Source of the DNA: Cydia pomonella
Lineage: Eukaryota; Arthropoda; Insecta; Lepidoptera; Tortricidae
Length of the DNA stretch: 64,000 nt
Direction of reading: 5' to 3'
Assembly: GCF_033807575.1 (NCBI RefSeq)
Contig: NC_084705.1
Coordinates: forward strand, 11,402,019-11,466,018
The stretch's first letter is position 1; each line of letters opens with the position of its first letter. Positions 37,901-53,400 of this stretch are shown piece by piece. A program made the translations under genes and the position numbers. The notes under the pieces are model-generated. The model made no database searches. It saw only the letters and a program-made list of their open reading frames with translations, and was not told the DNA's origin.

Positions 37901-40900
37901 CATTAACATGCAAACTTCCACCGAAAATTGGTTTGAACAAGATCTAGTAGGTAGTTTTTTTTTAATACGTCATAAAATTAAAAAAAAAACCATCAAACCC
38001 ATACGTGTGGGGTATATGGATAGATCTACAAAAATGATGTTGAGGTTTCTAATATCATTTTTTCGAAACTGAATAGTTTGCGCGTGAGACACTTCCAAAG
38101 TGGTAATATGTGTGTGTCCCCCCCCCCCCGTAACTTCTAAAATAACAGAATGATAAATCTAAAAAATATATATGATATACATTACCATGCAAACTTCCAC
38201 CGAAAATTGGTTTGAACGAGATCTAGTAAGTAGTTTTTTTTAATACGTCATAAATGGTACGGAACCCTTCATGGGGGAGTCCGACTCGCACTTGACCACT
38301 TTTTTTCTTTTTACAACATTACCTAGTTCATAAATATAGGCAATTACTGACATTATTTCATACAATTGGCATATTTTTTTACATAAATCCCAAACATTTT
38401 TTAATCATTTGTTTGTGATTATTTTATTTAAATATTGCAAGCAAACAACCACCATAACATTAAACACACCATATCGATGCATACGGACGGAGCTCGGAAT
38501 GCCGAGCAATACAAGACTCGGGCTTGGGCAAAAAAAAATATTTTATTTTATTTCGATATAAGCACATAATTCGACAAAACTAAATAAACATGCGCGAATG
38601 TGCTTGAAATGCACCATATAGATATCTAATGTCAAGTCAACGTCAAATAAAGTTATGAATAATTTTTTAATGTTCTTATGCGGCCTGTACTATTTCCATT
38701 AGCATCGGAATTAGACAAAATTTCCTGAAGTAAACAGCTTTTACATATATATTTGTTTACGTGTTAAAAAAATGAATAATAAAATACAAGTAAATATCAT
38801 TGCGAAATAACTATGGGCTTTATACAAATAATTTCTAAGTAATAAATGTGTTATGACATGGATGACCGGACGTGGTTTAAGCACCGACATAAACCATTTT
38901 AAACTTTGTGGTACAGACGCTAAGGAGAGGTAATATTCTGACATAAATTGTCCCAAGAGGTTTAGGCATAAAACGATAAAGATCATCTTTTGTAGCTTCC
39001 TTCTGTATTATAAATCATTCACTTGTGTGGGTTTAAAAGTTGTTACAAAATTTATTAGCTTCCCGGCTATCTCAATCTTATGCCGTTTTTATACGCGCGC
39101 GGTAACTTTATATCCAACAAAACTATTGTTCCGACCGTAAAACAAACGACTATCAAAACAATTTATTTCGCCTAATGGGTAGAATTATTACCGTCGGTAT
39201 CGATTTTCTGTAAACCTTAGGATTATGCCGTAAAGACTTATTCAGCTCAACCACCCCTCACACATGCACAATTTGATTACATTATGCGACAATAAAATTT
39301 TAGTGCTAAGAGGAGGCATCGCAGCAGAGGCTACTAAACCGTTAGCCTTTATTACACCTTTAGTAAATTGACTTCTCGGAATACAGAGAAAAACGTTCAT
39401 TACGGCACCCCTGGGTCCGTTCACTTGGATATTGCGACCCGCAAGCAAATTTGCTTTAGGCACAATAAATGCTTAGGATTGTACGTGCGTGAACGCGATA
39501 CCACGTCAGCAATAACGTTGACTGGCCGGCAGTGCGGTGCCGAGTACGAGTATATTGGCCTGGACGCCAATTAGAACGTACGCTTTGACATCAAAATGAT
39601 GTCATTTAGTTATCACTCGCGCGTGCATTTGGTTCTCACTTGTCAGTATACACGTACTTCGAACGGCGCGAACGAGACGATCAGGGGAATGAAAGAAAAT
39701 GACATAATTCAAATATCACTTTGATGTCAAAATGTAAGTTTGAATTGGTTTCTTGTGCTCTTATCCCCTTCGCTTACTGAGCACAGGCGAGTCTAACGCT
39801 CACGCGAAGTAGACGTGCGCCAGAGAGCATGTAATCTGAGGCTAATAACGTGTAAAAGTATCTCGAGGTCATAATTACTCTACATCTGAGCTTTTGATTA
39901 ACCTACGCCTAGTAGGTACTCAATGGAATAAATCGACCATGTCTCGTTTCCTTGTTTTCCGAGAACAGACGATTTGCCTGAAACTAAAGTTCGCTTATGA
40001 CCAAGAATAACAGCCTAGGTGCCCTCGTAGGAGCAAACACTTCGATTATTCCTGGCCGACCAGACTGAATATACGATCCGAATATTTTAAGCCTTGACCT
40101 ACCACGTGTCGGGGTATTTTGTGGGAATTAAAATATTAATTTACGATGTTAAGGCAAAATTATTAAATTATATGTTAGAAAAAAATATTTACAGTACATA
40201 TGGTGCTACTTTACCGCACTAGTGCGAAAATTAGCATATTACGTTACTGTGTCGAACATTTAAAGGGCCATATGTACTGTAAAACGTTGTACGATACATG
40301 TGCGAATAGGTAATTCGCAACTCGTATCGATTTAAAACACTCCCTTCGGTCGTGTTTTAATTTATCGCCACTCGTTTCGAATTTCCTATTTTTCGCACTT
40401 GTATCGTAATGTACTATTACAGTATAACATAAAACAATAAATTGTCATTTAATAATGACACATTAAATTACGAGTAAAGAATAAAAATCTGTAGAAAAAA
40501 AAAAAACAATATCAATTCATATCAAAAACTCATTTGGATTGTTTTTCAAAGTGAAATAATAGGCCTTCTAGATTAAGAAAGATTTCAATTTTGAGACAAA
40601 CCCAAGATAGCTAGGGATGTTTTTAGGGTTCCGTAGCCAAATGGCAAAAAACGGAACCCTTATAGATTCGTCATGTCCGTCTGTCTGTCCGATTCTGTCA
40701 CAGCCACTTTTTTCCGAAACTATAAAAGCTATACTGTTCAAACTTGGTAAGTAGATGTATTCTATGAACCGCATTATGATGTTTACACAAAAATAGAAAA
40801 AAAATAATAAATTTTGGGGGTTCCCCATACTTAAAACTGAAACTCAAAAAATCTTTTTTCATCAAACCCATACGTGTGGGGTATCTATGAATAGGTCTTT

Positions 40901-43900
40901 AAAAATGATATTGAGGTTTCTAATATCATTTTTTTCTAAACTGAATAGTTTGCGCGAGAGACATTTCCAAAGTGGTAAAAAGTGTGTCCCCCCCCCCCCC
41001 CCCGTAACTTCTAAAATAACAGAATGAAAAATCTAAAAAAAATATATGATATACATTGCCATGCAAACTTCCACCGAAAATTGGTTTGAACGAGATCTAG
41101 TAAGTAGTTTTTTTTTTAATACGTCATAAAAATTTTAAAAAATTTTTTTTTTTTTCATTAAACCCATACGTGTGGGGTATCTAAGGATAGGTCTTCAAAA
41201 ATGATATTTAGGTTTCTAATATCATTTTTTTCTAAACTGAATAGTTTGCGCGAGAGACACTTCCAAAGTGAAAAAAAGTGTGTCCCCCCCCCCCCCTGTA
41301 ACTTCTAAAATAACGGAATGAAAAATCTAAAAAAAATATATGATATACATTACCATGCAAACTTCCAACGAAAATTGGTTTGAACCAGATCTAGTAAGTA
41401 GTTTTTTTAATACGTCATAAATGGTACGGAACCCTTCATGGGCGAGTCCGACTCGCACTTGGCCGCTTTTTTAATATATGCTGGAATTTTTTTTTACATT
41501 TTCGGACCCAACACGTGTACACATAATGACCAGTTTTTTTAACCTGTGTTTAGGTATCTCTAGATCGTGTTCCCTTTGTTCCTGAAAGCATTTACTGGTC
41601 AATTTTTTTAGGGAACTGGTCTAGATTTAGCCTTACAAATTTACCTACCTCTAAAATTAACAGTGTCAGTATCCGGAGATCTAAAAATAATATCTATACT
41701 TCAACATATCTGTTGCTAGCACTTATAAAAGGGGATAATATATTATATGTAATACCTTAGGCTTTTGAAGGCAGTTTCTTTATGCAAAAGTTATTTTTCA
41801 ATTTCTATTTAGTTTACAGTTTTTATCACGAGTGATGCAGCATTCAGCAACACTCGTTTCTGTCTTCCCAAACAGACATATTGTGACTGAAAAGTTTTGC
41901 GCTTTGGGTACGTTTTAATAAAGATTTGAGGAGTTTCCTCAATTCCTCATGGAACCCATAATTACTTGACCTTGTCACAAATGTTCTTTAAAATCGTACT
42001 TGCTTAACAAAGTTAACATTGACTTATTACATGTACCTAATGTTAATTGTTATTTATTTTTAAGTTCTTTTTTAACTGGTATTTTATTTTTTATTTAACA
42101 TTTTTATAGTTGTTTTTTTTTGTCCGATTAACATTACCGACAGGTAGGTAGTCGGTGGTACTATCATGGTACAATTGTTTTTATTTATTTTATCTTTCCA
42201 TATCTCGGGATCATGGGATCCCGAACTTTTGGGAGGCATGTGCGGAGACGAAGCCATCATCGCAGAGGCCCTTTAAGACAAGTTTGATGTAATTCTCGAG
42301 AACAGCATTAGATACCCTTAAACCGTTCTCAGCAGGCACAAAATTGAAAAAAGCAAGCTTAAGATTGGGCTAGTGTAAAGAGGTCCAGACACTGCCATAA
42401 CAATGCTAACACATCAACGAGGCAGGCGGTGACTTGCCCTGAAACTGCCGTTGTGAAGAAGACCAGGAGCAACACCAGTGTGAGCGGGTCAGGGGTGTCC
42501 AGACGTGTACGCCGTTTTCTATTACCCAGTCGCTCCTAACAGCCACTGTGCCAACTCACGTCTTATGCATTATTCACTTCGACCCCTGGAGCATATGGCT
42601 CTAACAACTCCTTTCTGGACGGCTAATGAAGGCAAGCCAGAGCTGAGAGTCCTGCGGTTCCGCACGGGGCCATTCCGACAGACAAAGACACGCCGGAGAC
42701 GGAGACCCTGACTGACTGTCGGGTCCTTGGGGTCGTTACTCCACAACCGCTCGCCACAAGCTGCCCTGTGGGGTTATTTATATCATAATTATTCACTATT
42801 TTTGACGTAGCTATTATTTTGTGATAGATTTATATACCATCATATAGGTATAACTACCCCCTTAACTATAATATTAATTTGTAATTATTATATAATCAGG
42901 TTATATCCGACGATCACGATACGAAAAATAATTGCTTATGTATTCTTTAAAATTAACTATGAACAAATTATTGTATTGAGAGATAAATAAACTAAACTAA
43001 CGAAGAAAACAAATAGCCAAACATGAAATACGCGTCGTTAAAGAGTTCCGTTCTGGTCATCGTCAGTAGGTAGTTCCGCTGCATCAATGGAACTTTTTTA
43101 AATGCAAAAGCTTGGTTTGTTGATGAAAATATAAAAATCGCTAAATGTATGCCGATAAAATTTAAGAAGTTCCCTCAAATCCTCATCATCATCCATCATT
43201 ATGAACTTGATTTCGACAAAATTGGGACCAACTTAGAACTATATACTTTCATATCGAAAAATGGCCGAATTGATATGCTCCTCCTTCATATTGGTTAGAA
43301 CCCAGATACATACCCTAACCCGAATGCAAATCTGCACCGTACCAACAAGCAAGTTTCAACATCGTGAAGAAACTGGAATAATCCCAACATGGCCTAGTAA
43401 GAAGCCGGTTGGAATTTGTAAGGTCAGATGGCCGTCGCTTTTGAAAAGGCTAGTGCCTGTGGCTGGGCCATTTTTTCCAAAAGCTAAAGTCGCGCTCCTT
43501 AAGGATGCAACGAAAAGAGTACTAAGATGAGGTCCGAAGATGGGCTTAAAGTAAAATAAGGCCGAGTCATAAAGTTGCTCAGCCCAAGTCGACAGAATAC
43601 TCGCGAGGACCATAAACATTGTACATTGTATGTATTTCATTAAACCGGTACGGTCACCTAAACAAACTGTTCATATAATGCGAAAGTAAATACAAAGCCG
43701 ACTTAATTGAAAATAAATGTAAGCTGATAAAAAATATAAAGCTTAACAAATCCCTGATCTATTCGGAATCGTGTATATTTATATTTCTCGCTAAAAAGCA
43801 TACTTATTTATTATCGTATCGGCTTTTGTTACAGCAGCCTGTTAGTGATTTTACTGTTAAATTGAATGTAAATATTTCTTCAGTTTGTAATTAGCAGGCA

Positions 43901-44448
43901 AACACAGATCGGACCGTTTGCAATTTGTTGTCCTAATTTTGTTGCCCGCCTAAATAAGCCGTATTTAAAATATCCAAATCAGGTATTTTAAGCTTATTAC
44001 CGTAACCAAAGCTATTCGTCTGTCTGTCCGTGTGACTCTGTTTTAGAAATAAATAAAAAAATTTAAGAGTATTGACACATAGAGGGTGTTAACCTGTTTA
44101 TAATGACATATTGTGGATCTCAACTAAGTGGTAGTAACACATATAAAACACAGGTAAAACACTTTTTTTTTTAATTCAATAATAGGAAGAGGCGCATGCT
44201 GAAATTTAGTACCTATTGGCATATAATCAGAAAAAAAATCAAGCCGGAAAGCTATTAAAGCACAAGATGTTCTCTTAACCTGCCATGGGCGTCATAATAT
44301 ATGTGCAATATGGTTTGCAATTTATGATGCGTTTTTTAGGTATCTAAGTTTAGTTATGTAACCACTACAGACGAATATAATAAAACAAAAATGGTTTTTT
44401 TTTTTCTAAAAGTTAATATGTAGGATTAGTTTTAGCTAATTAATGTCA

Positions 44449-44480
<32 letters not shown>

Positions 44481-47400
44481 CCGTTGGCTCAGCGACCCAA
44501 AATGAGACTTGGCCTCCGACACAAGACAGCGCCACTTTTCTCGGTCCTGTGCGACCTCTCGCCAATTGTCGACTCGAAGCTCGCGCAGATCCGCCTCCAC
44601 CATGTCGCTCCAGCGATACCTAGGGCGTCCGATAGGACGTCCTCCTGCTAGGCGACCCAGGTACGCTCTTTTTACGTTCCGATCTTCGTCCATTCTCTCA
44701 AGGTGGCCCAACCAACGGAGTCTGTGGGCTTTACTTTCTCCCATGATGTTAGGTTCAGCCACTAGGTCTTCAATCTCACGGTTCTTAAGGACTGTCCAAC
44801 TTCCATCCGGTCTTCGTTTGGGGCCCAATATTATAGTCAGCAATAATGGCATAGTCAGCAGACAATTAGTCAGCAATATGTCCAGTATCACTAACTTTCG
44901 AAAACAGAAGAGGCAACATTTGTTTTTCTGTGCGTGTATGACCCCGGTGACGACGACAAACTCTTACTCCCGCTGATTCGAAACGAATTGTTTAATAGCG
45001 AAATTACTCAATTTATATAATGTACTATGTCTCTTATTTGTCGCATAATGTTTATCAGGAGGCTCAGTAATCTTTTGTTATTGTTACAGAGGTCCCCCGC
45101 TTTGAAGATAGCCTGAATAACTTGACCGTGTCATTAGGAAGAGAGGCGGTCTTCACTTGTGTCGTCAATGACCTTGGATCTTACAGGGTTGGTACTTCTT
45201 TGGAGAGATATTTAATTTTGTGTTTGATCGTAATAAGATAAACGATCGATCGATTATAAACTTTCTTTATAAATTTAGTATGTTTTAAGAGATAAAATAA
45301 CGTACATATTTCGTTATTATAGGTACTAAGAATAAACCAAAGTTGTAAATTTCAATTTGATGCCTACTGAACTTAGAGCATTTAACCAACCGGAGACGCC
45401 TTGTCTGTAATTTTCTGTACAAAACAGTCTGGTAAGGGGCGCGTCAAAAGTATGTTTATACGTAACGTACAAATAGCGATGTCAGATAAACCTCAGTCCA
45501 AGCAATATATATGACGAGTATATATGACCACTGGCCGAAGTTTTCCACAGAGAGGGAAGCTCTTACAGGCTGCTCTGTACTGAATATCACTTCTAGAGGA
45601 ATATTTATCTCTTAGAATAAATTTTAAAATGGAAAAATTACTGTCTTGGTTTGGTTAAAATTGAACTCACGGCCTCTGGATCCAGAGACTTAATACTCGT
45701 AGCATCGTTAGCAGATGTTTCTGCTTGTTATATAAATTAATTGAATATTTATCGTCTTTATTTTATTGTAGTACCTAAATACTCTACTGTAAGTTCAATT
45801 TAATAATTTTACGTAACCGAACTACGTAGCCACGTTGTTTACTCCGTTATCTGAAATTCAATCTCAACCTTGACGTGAATAAGGCAATGACGCGCCTAAG
45901 TAGGGCACTTGTTCGGTTTCAATAAAGCTTAGATTGGTCGCATATTAACAAGGTTTGCTTCCAAGGTGGCGTGGTTACGCGTGGACACGCAGACTATCCT
46001 GACGATTGCGGGCCACGTGATCACAAAGAACCATAGGATTGCTGTTAACCACAGCGACAGGAGAGTATGGTTCCTCCACATCCATGACGTTCGACAGGCG
46101 GATCGCGGCTGGTACATGTGTCAGCTCAACACCGACCCTATGAAGAGCCAAACTGCGTACTTAGACGTTGTAGGTGCGTAATAGTTATAACAACCTAAGG
46201 GACGAGATCACATGACCGATTCTCTATATAAACGTCGTCCCCATTTTCTCTCTGGTTTTAACATTATAGAAAATAGTTTTACGCAATTTGATGAGTACAG
46301 GTTGTAACAATACCTATATTACAGATAGTATCTCCACCATTGTTGTTACATTCTGCCTGTATTAACCGTAGCTTTGACCGTCTGTTTGATTTTTTCCGTT
46401 TTTTAAATTATTATAAAAATCAGGAGCTTTAAAAATGTATGGATTTTGTTTTTTGCTCCCAACTCTAATGGGACGGGTGCAAAGTTATTGTAGGAATAAC
46501 GAATTGATCGCAGCGCATGATGTGGCCAAAATTGATACGTTGACGCTTTTTGCCTTAAAATAACATTTACGATAAAAATGGCCCATGATAGCTGTTGTAT
46601 GGCAAACTGCGTTAATACTGTATAAAACACCGATTCACACACATTCACACACCACAAACATTCTAACACCGAGTTGGAAATTAGACCAAATAATAAAATG
46701 GATAGCTACTGTAAGAAGAATAAAGTAAGTATGCGTCTTAATTTTGTAGTATTTTTTATTTAGTGTACCGAAAATAAGTAATATTGGAAGAGAATATGTG
46801 CTTTTAATTATACCTTATAATGGATGTCCACGATAAAGCAGGGGACCTGACTATTTTGATATTATTGAATTGCATTGAATTTATTTTATTTCAGAATTTT
46901 TCAAATCCATATTTTTGTTAGTAGTTACACATGTAGAAAAATGGTTAGTAAACAATGATGACTAGCAATAAATTAATAAATTAAAAATTTAAATTAATAA
47001 AACATAAATAATCCTATAACAATATTTTCCGGGTGATAATTTGATAAAACTCGACAGCATATGTTTTCTCACCGAGATAAATATTATATACAGTATTTTT
47101 GTTTAACTACTACGGCAAGGGCATAATATATCCTTGAAGTAGATTTTGGAAGCCCGTGTTGATAACTGATGTCAGTGTTTATGTTCAGAAATGAATTATC
47201 TGGAAATAAACATAATATAATAAACATTTTTTCCGTTAATTTGTAATAAAACAACAAAGTAGCAAATAATCTTTATTTTGTTGCGTTCGTTATTTGACAG
47301 CTATAATTATTATAGGTACAATAAATTATATAAAGTCTGCAACTATCTTTATAGCACCGTAGTGCAGGTGTTATTTAAACGTTATAATTTCATAGAAGTT

Positions 47401-50400
47401 TACCGTTTAACTTAACTAACGTTTAACACTTGCACTGCGTGTCCTATCAAAATCGTTGCAGGTCTAACTCTAACCGTATTGAATTTGTAAACATTAACTG
47501 ATTGGTCCTTCGTAGCTCGAAGTGGATCAAGTTTGTTGCAGTGGTCGATCGTTTGTGAACGAATTAATAGCGGTTGTAAACTTACTGCTTGTGTTTAAAA
47601 ATATAGTGCCACCGGATATCTTGGACTATCCGACGAGCAGCGATCAGGTGGCGAGGGAGGGCGCCAATGTGTCGCTACGCTGCGCGGCGCACGGCGTGCC
47701 CACGCCGAACGTGGTTTGGCGGCGCGAGGCTGGTGACCTTCTACCCGCTACCAACTTTAGCGACACTCAAAGTGAGATATTTTTTTACAAGTACACATAC
47801 CTACGCTTATAGTACGGTTCATTCAAGTAAAATAGGACTATGAAAAGAGTTAAATATAAATAGTAATCATACCACGAGCAAATTTTAGAGCATACTTTTT
47901 TATCCATGTTACGTATCCATAAATTTTCTTAAGGCAAGTTTTTACTAACTTTAAAGGTTTTTACGGTACATTAACAAACATTTTACTTCATACTTTGAGA
48001 CAGAAACCATTTCTTGAACTAGTTATTTCTTAAAGTGTTAAGACGGAAACTTGACATGATTGAAAACTCTCTTGAGGTAGTAAATAAAATATACAAGAAC
48101 TGTGAGTTATAAATCTCTAGTTCAGACGGCAATCTCTTAATTCGCGTAAAAATAACAGCGCTTCTGGGATTAGCCTATGTAAGTCTCGCGCAGCTTGTAT
48201 TTTAGTAATTTAAATTAAATAATTTGGCTCGGTGTAAAGAGATTTGAAATGGAAGAATCCTTTCCCCGAAGCTGTCTCGTTAGGCAACGCCCCGGCGCGT
48301 GAACATTGTGCTCGGTCTCGGTCTCATTTTACTGCGCTGCATAGTTTAAGGACTCTACTACAACTCCCGCTTTCTTATTGAAGTCTGCGGATTCAAATTA
48401 ACTTGTTGTTTGATGACATTCCCGTTGCAAATTAAGTCCGAGCATTCCAGTTTTGGAGAACAAAGTCTTTGCGGTTTTCGCCAACCAAGTTCGATTTAAG
48501 TTAAATCTTTGGCGCCACAACAAGAACATTGTTAAACTTGGTTATAGATTTAATTACGGGTAGCGTATTCAGAAACGCAGAATATTACATACACCAATTT
48601 GATATATTTTCAATACGTCGCGCATGGCACACATGAGGTTGCATAAGTACGAGCTCGATGTAAGATTTTTTTTAAATTGGTATTATATTTTTATTCCTGA
48701 ATACATTTCCAGAACACTGTAAGAATCTTAAAATAGCATGTTTTAATTAAGGTATACATAAAGATTTAATTTAAATAACCGGAGAAATGATTGAACGTAA
48801 TATTCAGATGGCAACTGTATGTATAAGTTGCATTACTGTTACGGTATTACTGCTGAGGCGAAGAAGCGGGCGCTGTCACTTTCAATTTCCATGATAAAAT
48901 TAGTGACGAATTCAAAGTTTCAATCGGCAGTAATGTGGCAACGAACGTCTTTCATGAATATAACTTTAATATGTACTAACTGTAGGTGTACGACTTAACG
49001 TTTTCTTCGATAAGGTGCAAAAACGTTAATCAGCATAAAGTAGGTATTGCTTTTTTGCAGCTTATCTGTTATTCAATAAGATTAATCTGTGATTAAGAAT
49101 TATGTAAGGTTATGAACACTACGATATCAATGTTCGTGATTAGATTCATCAGTGAGCGGCGCGGTGCTGCACCTGGTGAAGGTGTCGCGGCTGCACATGG
49201 GCGCCTACCTGTGCATCGCGAGCAACGGCGTGCCGCCCTCCGTCAGCAAGCGCGTCATGCTGGTGGTGCACTGTGAGTTAATATGCTACTTTCAGAGATC
49301 TCATGCGATTCAATTTTAATACTGATTTAGCTTCAAAGCAACTGTGATGCTCTTTTCCTTAGTCTTTTGTTTGGTAATGTTGTGTTGTGTGTTAGGTTTT
49401 CATTTTATTTAGACAGACTTTTTTGTATTAGTTTAAATTGGTACCCATTCCTAAAAGTTCTGTTCTGTTTTAACGTACAATTATGGCAATGCTTTTAGAA
49501 TAATATAATCTTGAATTATGTTTACTTGCTGAAACCATCCATTTTTTTAAATTATGTTTAACAAAATAACGTCCCTCGATCCTTACCCTTGTATCCAGAA
49601 TTGGAAAAAAATTACTGATGAATCATCAACTGAATCATGAGGTTGTTTACTGTTCGAGTTTTAAACTTAATATTTTTTTTTATACATGTCAGCAGTCTAT
49701 CGTAGGGTCAGGCAGATCGTGAAATTCCTACGCATGTCGTGAAACGTCAAAATATATGTGTCGTTCCCTGAGTCGACGGAGGCCCGCTACGCGGAGGTCC
49801 TATTTCTGGACAGTTTGCCCATTGGGCATCTGAAGCAACCTAACGAACCTATATACCTATTGGTTTAATGTGACTACCGTCAAAACATTACACAGGAAAA
49901 TTACGATCTACCTGATCTCGGCCGCCGACATAAGTATATTATGATGAATTTTTTAGAGTCGATTTAGTGCTTTGGTTTCATTGAACCTTAATTTAGTTTA
50001 AGGCATTTACCAAAATGACTAGATCTGAAAACAGAAATTATAGTGTCAAAATACCTGAATCCCCGAATGCCAGATTTTTTTTCTCATATTTTTTCTCATC
50101 TCATCTCATAATTCATCCCAAAATAATGTTATAATCATAATACCTAAATTTCATCATTTCTATCTCACATTAATGAATGGTAACTATGTATATTATGCAA
50201 CTGTTATAAAAGAATACAACAAAAATGATAAAATTGTACATAAGACGTAGTTAAAGTTATTAAGTAAGTACCTATACATATTTAAAAAGGAAGTTCCATC
50301 AGAACTTCGGCATTTGATGAAACATACTTTTTAACATTTGGGTATTTTGGATCTTAGATGATATGAATAAAAATATTGTGACAATCGGCCATTTTAAAAT

Positions 50401-53400
50401 GGAAAATATTTGACATACATTTAGGCATTTTGGGAGTACGTTTGTTTGAAATTAAGGACAAAATAAACCATAATATTTAAAAAATATAAAATTAAAAGTA
50501 AAATTCCGTAGTTACCATTTTTAGGGTTCCGTACCGCTGTCCGTCCGTCCGTCGGTCACCAGGCTGTATCTCATGAACCGTGATAGCTAGATTGTTGAAA
50601 ATTTCACAGATGATGTATTTCTGTTGCCGCTATAACAACAAATACTAAAAAATACGGAACCCTCGGTGTGCGAGTCCGACTCGCACTTGTCCGGTTTCTA
50701 TTTTATCAGCTATACGTACGAGCTAAAAAAATATTTCTATTTTACCGTTCTGTCGCCATGCATGATTTATATTACGAAGCAAAGTCGCGTACGGACAAAC
50801 GGACATGTCGAAAAAATAAGGGACCTAGTTGACTACAGAACCCTAAAAAGTGTAACCATTCCCATTCTCTAAATATGTCAAGCATATATTTTTCGGTATC
50901 TTCCGCTTTACGCATAAATTTACCGCTTCCCAGCCCCTTCGGCCACAGCGACTGGACGACAGATTACCCAATTCGGAACTGACAGCGCCTTAAGCACGAT
51001 TTACTCTCTAAGGGTTTTAAAAAATATTATTGTTTACTAAGCGCTTCGGATTTAAGTTGTTTCCACCCTTCTTCGCTGCTGTAAAATACGCACGGTAAAA
51101 GTTTTAACGTGATGTGAATCTATCCTGATTTTATTAGTAAGTATCAAAATGAAGAGGATAATTATGTCCCGGATCAGATTAATAATATGAAATCACATTA
51201 ACACTCGTTAAATTTGGGGAATGAGAGTCAAAACTTTGCGAATAATTTAGACATTCCTTCTTTTCATTCAAATCAGTACAATGTTAACCTTAAAATAAGA
51301 ACAACATTAATGAAAGTGTCTAACCCGCATTAGACTGCGTTTCGACCAGAGATGAGCGAGTATGCGTTGCCAGGCATGTGTTTGTTAAGAACCAAGTATA
51401 AAACATTAATGGTGTTACTCATAAACGTTTATCGAATCTATACAACAAACCGTTGATAATCTTTTCTTTCTATCCGTCATTATGACATTTCGTTTTTTAT
51501 AAGGAGACAAAATATAACAGAGGCTTGTTAAAACTTGATAAGTTTTATGAATAAGGGGGAAAACTGTATTTTAATTTTCACCTTAATAGACTACTTATAC
51601 TTTGCACTTTCACAAATCCATTTTACTATTTACTGTTATACAATTCAGCACAAAACTTCATCATTAATGATTTTCGTAAAATGTACCAGAATAACTTCTT
51701 TTGATCAAAACTAACAACGAAACTACAAAGGATTCGATACGAATAAAACACTTAAAGCTCACGGAGCGGGCATATCATGTTCACTATTTTTAGCAGCTGG
51801 CGCGATGGTTGCCGTTCCCGGGCTGTTGCGTGACCACATCGAAAAACACAACTTTTACTGCCGTGCCTTTTGCGCTGGTGATAAGTTGATGTGTTTTATC
51901 AATGAATTAACCTTACCACCCAAGACAGTATTTATTACGAAAAAATCCCTGTCATGATGTTACGTGGTTCCTAATTTAATTATACCTACAGACTACGACT
52001 CATTATAGTTTCATTCGTTAATTGCAGCGGTAGTTTGTTATTCAAAGTAAATAAAAATCTACAATTTTGTCGATTCTCAATAAATTAAAAACTACTATTA
52101 TGACCCATCTAATATATTATGCGTCTTAGTGACAACGATGCAATTTAATGTAAATCATCCATACAAACGATATATTTCCTTTAGCCTGAAGGCATGACTG
52201 ACCCTACAGTAGATAGAATACTGGGTAACCAAAATACTATTGTTAATCATTTGTTACAGTTCCCCCTATTATGACAATACAGAACCAGCTGGTGGGAGCA
52301 AAAGAGGGCGATACGGTGCATCTTGACTGCCACTCGGAAGCTTTTCCCAGATCTATCAATTATTGGACGATAAATGACCAAATCATATCACAGTGTAAGT
52401 GAAATTTTATTATTAGCGCGTACTTCTCATTTATGTTTATGTATAGTTAGTTAGTGCTTCTGGGCATTTTCCGCAAATCGACAACCATTGTACCTATTGC
52501 GTGAAATCGAGGTAGCGCATCTCTAACCACCCCAGCTCCTCCACGAAGCCTAGCAATGCTTTCAGGTTGCTAACTGCCTCTTAGTTTGCACGGAGTCCCT
52601 AGGTATTTGCTCCTGTATACTTCTACCTGTTTGCAGTCTAGGAGTCTCTTCTTCCATGCACGCTCTGCACATGGGGCTGTCTGTTTTACCCACATTGTGT
52701 AGGTGTTTGTTTAGTACACACTATGTCCTGTAATTAATCCTTCCATTTTACGTAGTTGGTTCCTAGGTAATTTCAGTAGTACATACATATATTGGTGAGC
52801 TAGTAGTTCAATTCCGGTAAAAAATCTTTGGTCTGCCTGCATGTGTATATGTATTTTACAGCGGCTATAAATACAGAACCTTACTATAAATGGAGATGTA
52901 TTTTATTTTATAACGATACATAAATAAGTATGTGTATTATTGTAGTATATGTATTCTTGTATATGTTGCTGTTATTGATTAGCTATAGGTACAGTGAGCT
53001 GTGAAATTGCATTGAGAAATTATGAATGAATTCATTGATAGAGTCGCCATGCACTTTTGCGGCTGATTGTACATTTACAGTCAGCTCACTCGGCTAAAAT
53101 ATCCATTTAAATAGAGATGCAATACGAATTCTTAGGTACTTGGACGAAGACAACTAAGTCCAAAGCGTAAGGTAAAAAAGGTGTTAGAGTTTTGCTTCTT
53201 CCACTTGGGCTGCAAATTTTGGGTTGGGTCCTGGTTTAAGTTACCAGCCAGAGATCCTAACGTAATATTTTTCACCTCCATTGGTAGGTAAATATTCAAT
53301 ATAAGTAGGTATATCTATCTCCATACCTATATGCGGGTAATTAATATCAAATACATGAGGAATAATGAGAAATTTTCGTGTAATAAATATGTAATATTAA

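Noticed and set aside
42505..42711. 68-codon ORF in a GC-richer block
   Set aside because: No protein motif; the block looks like non-coding retroelement sequence.
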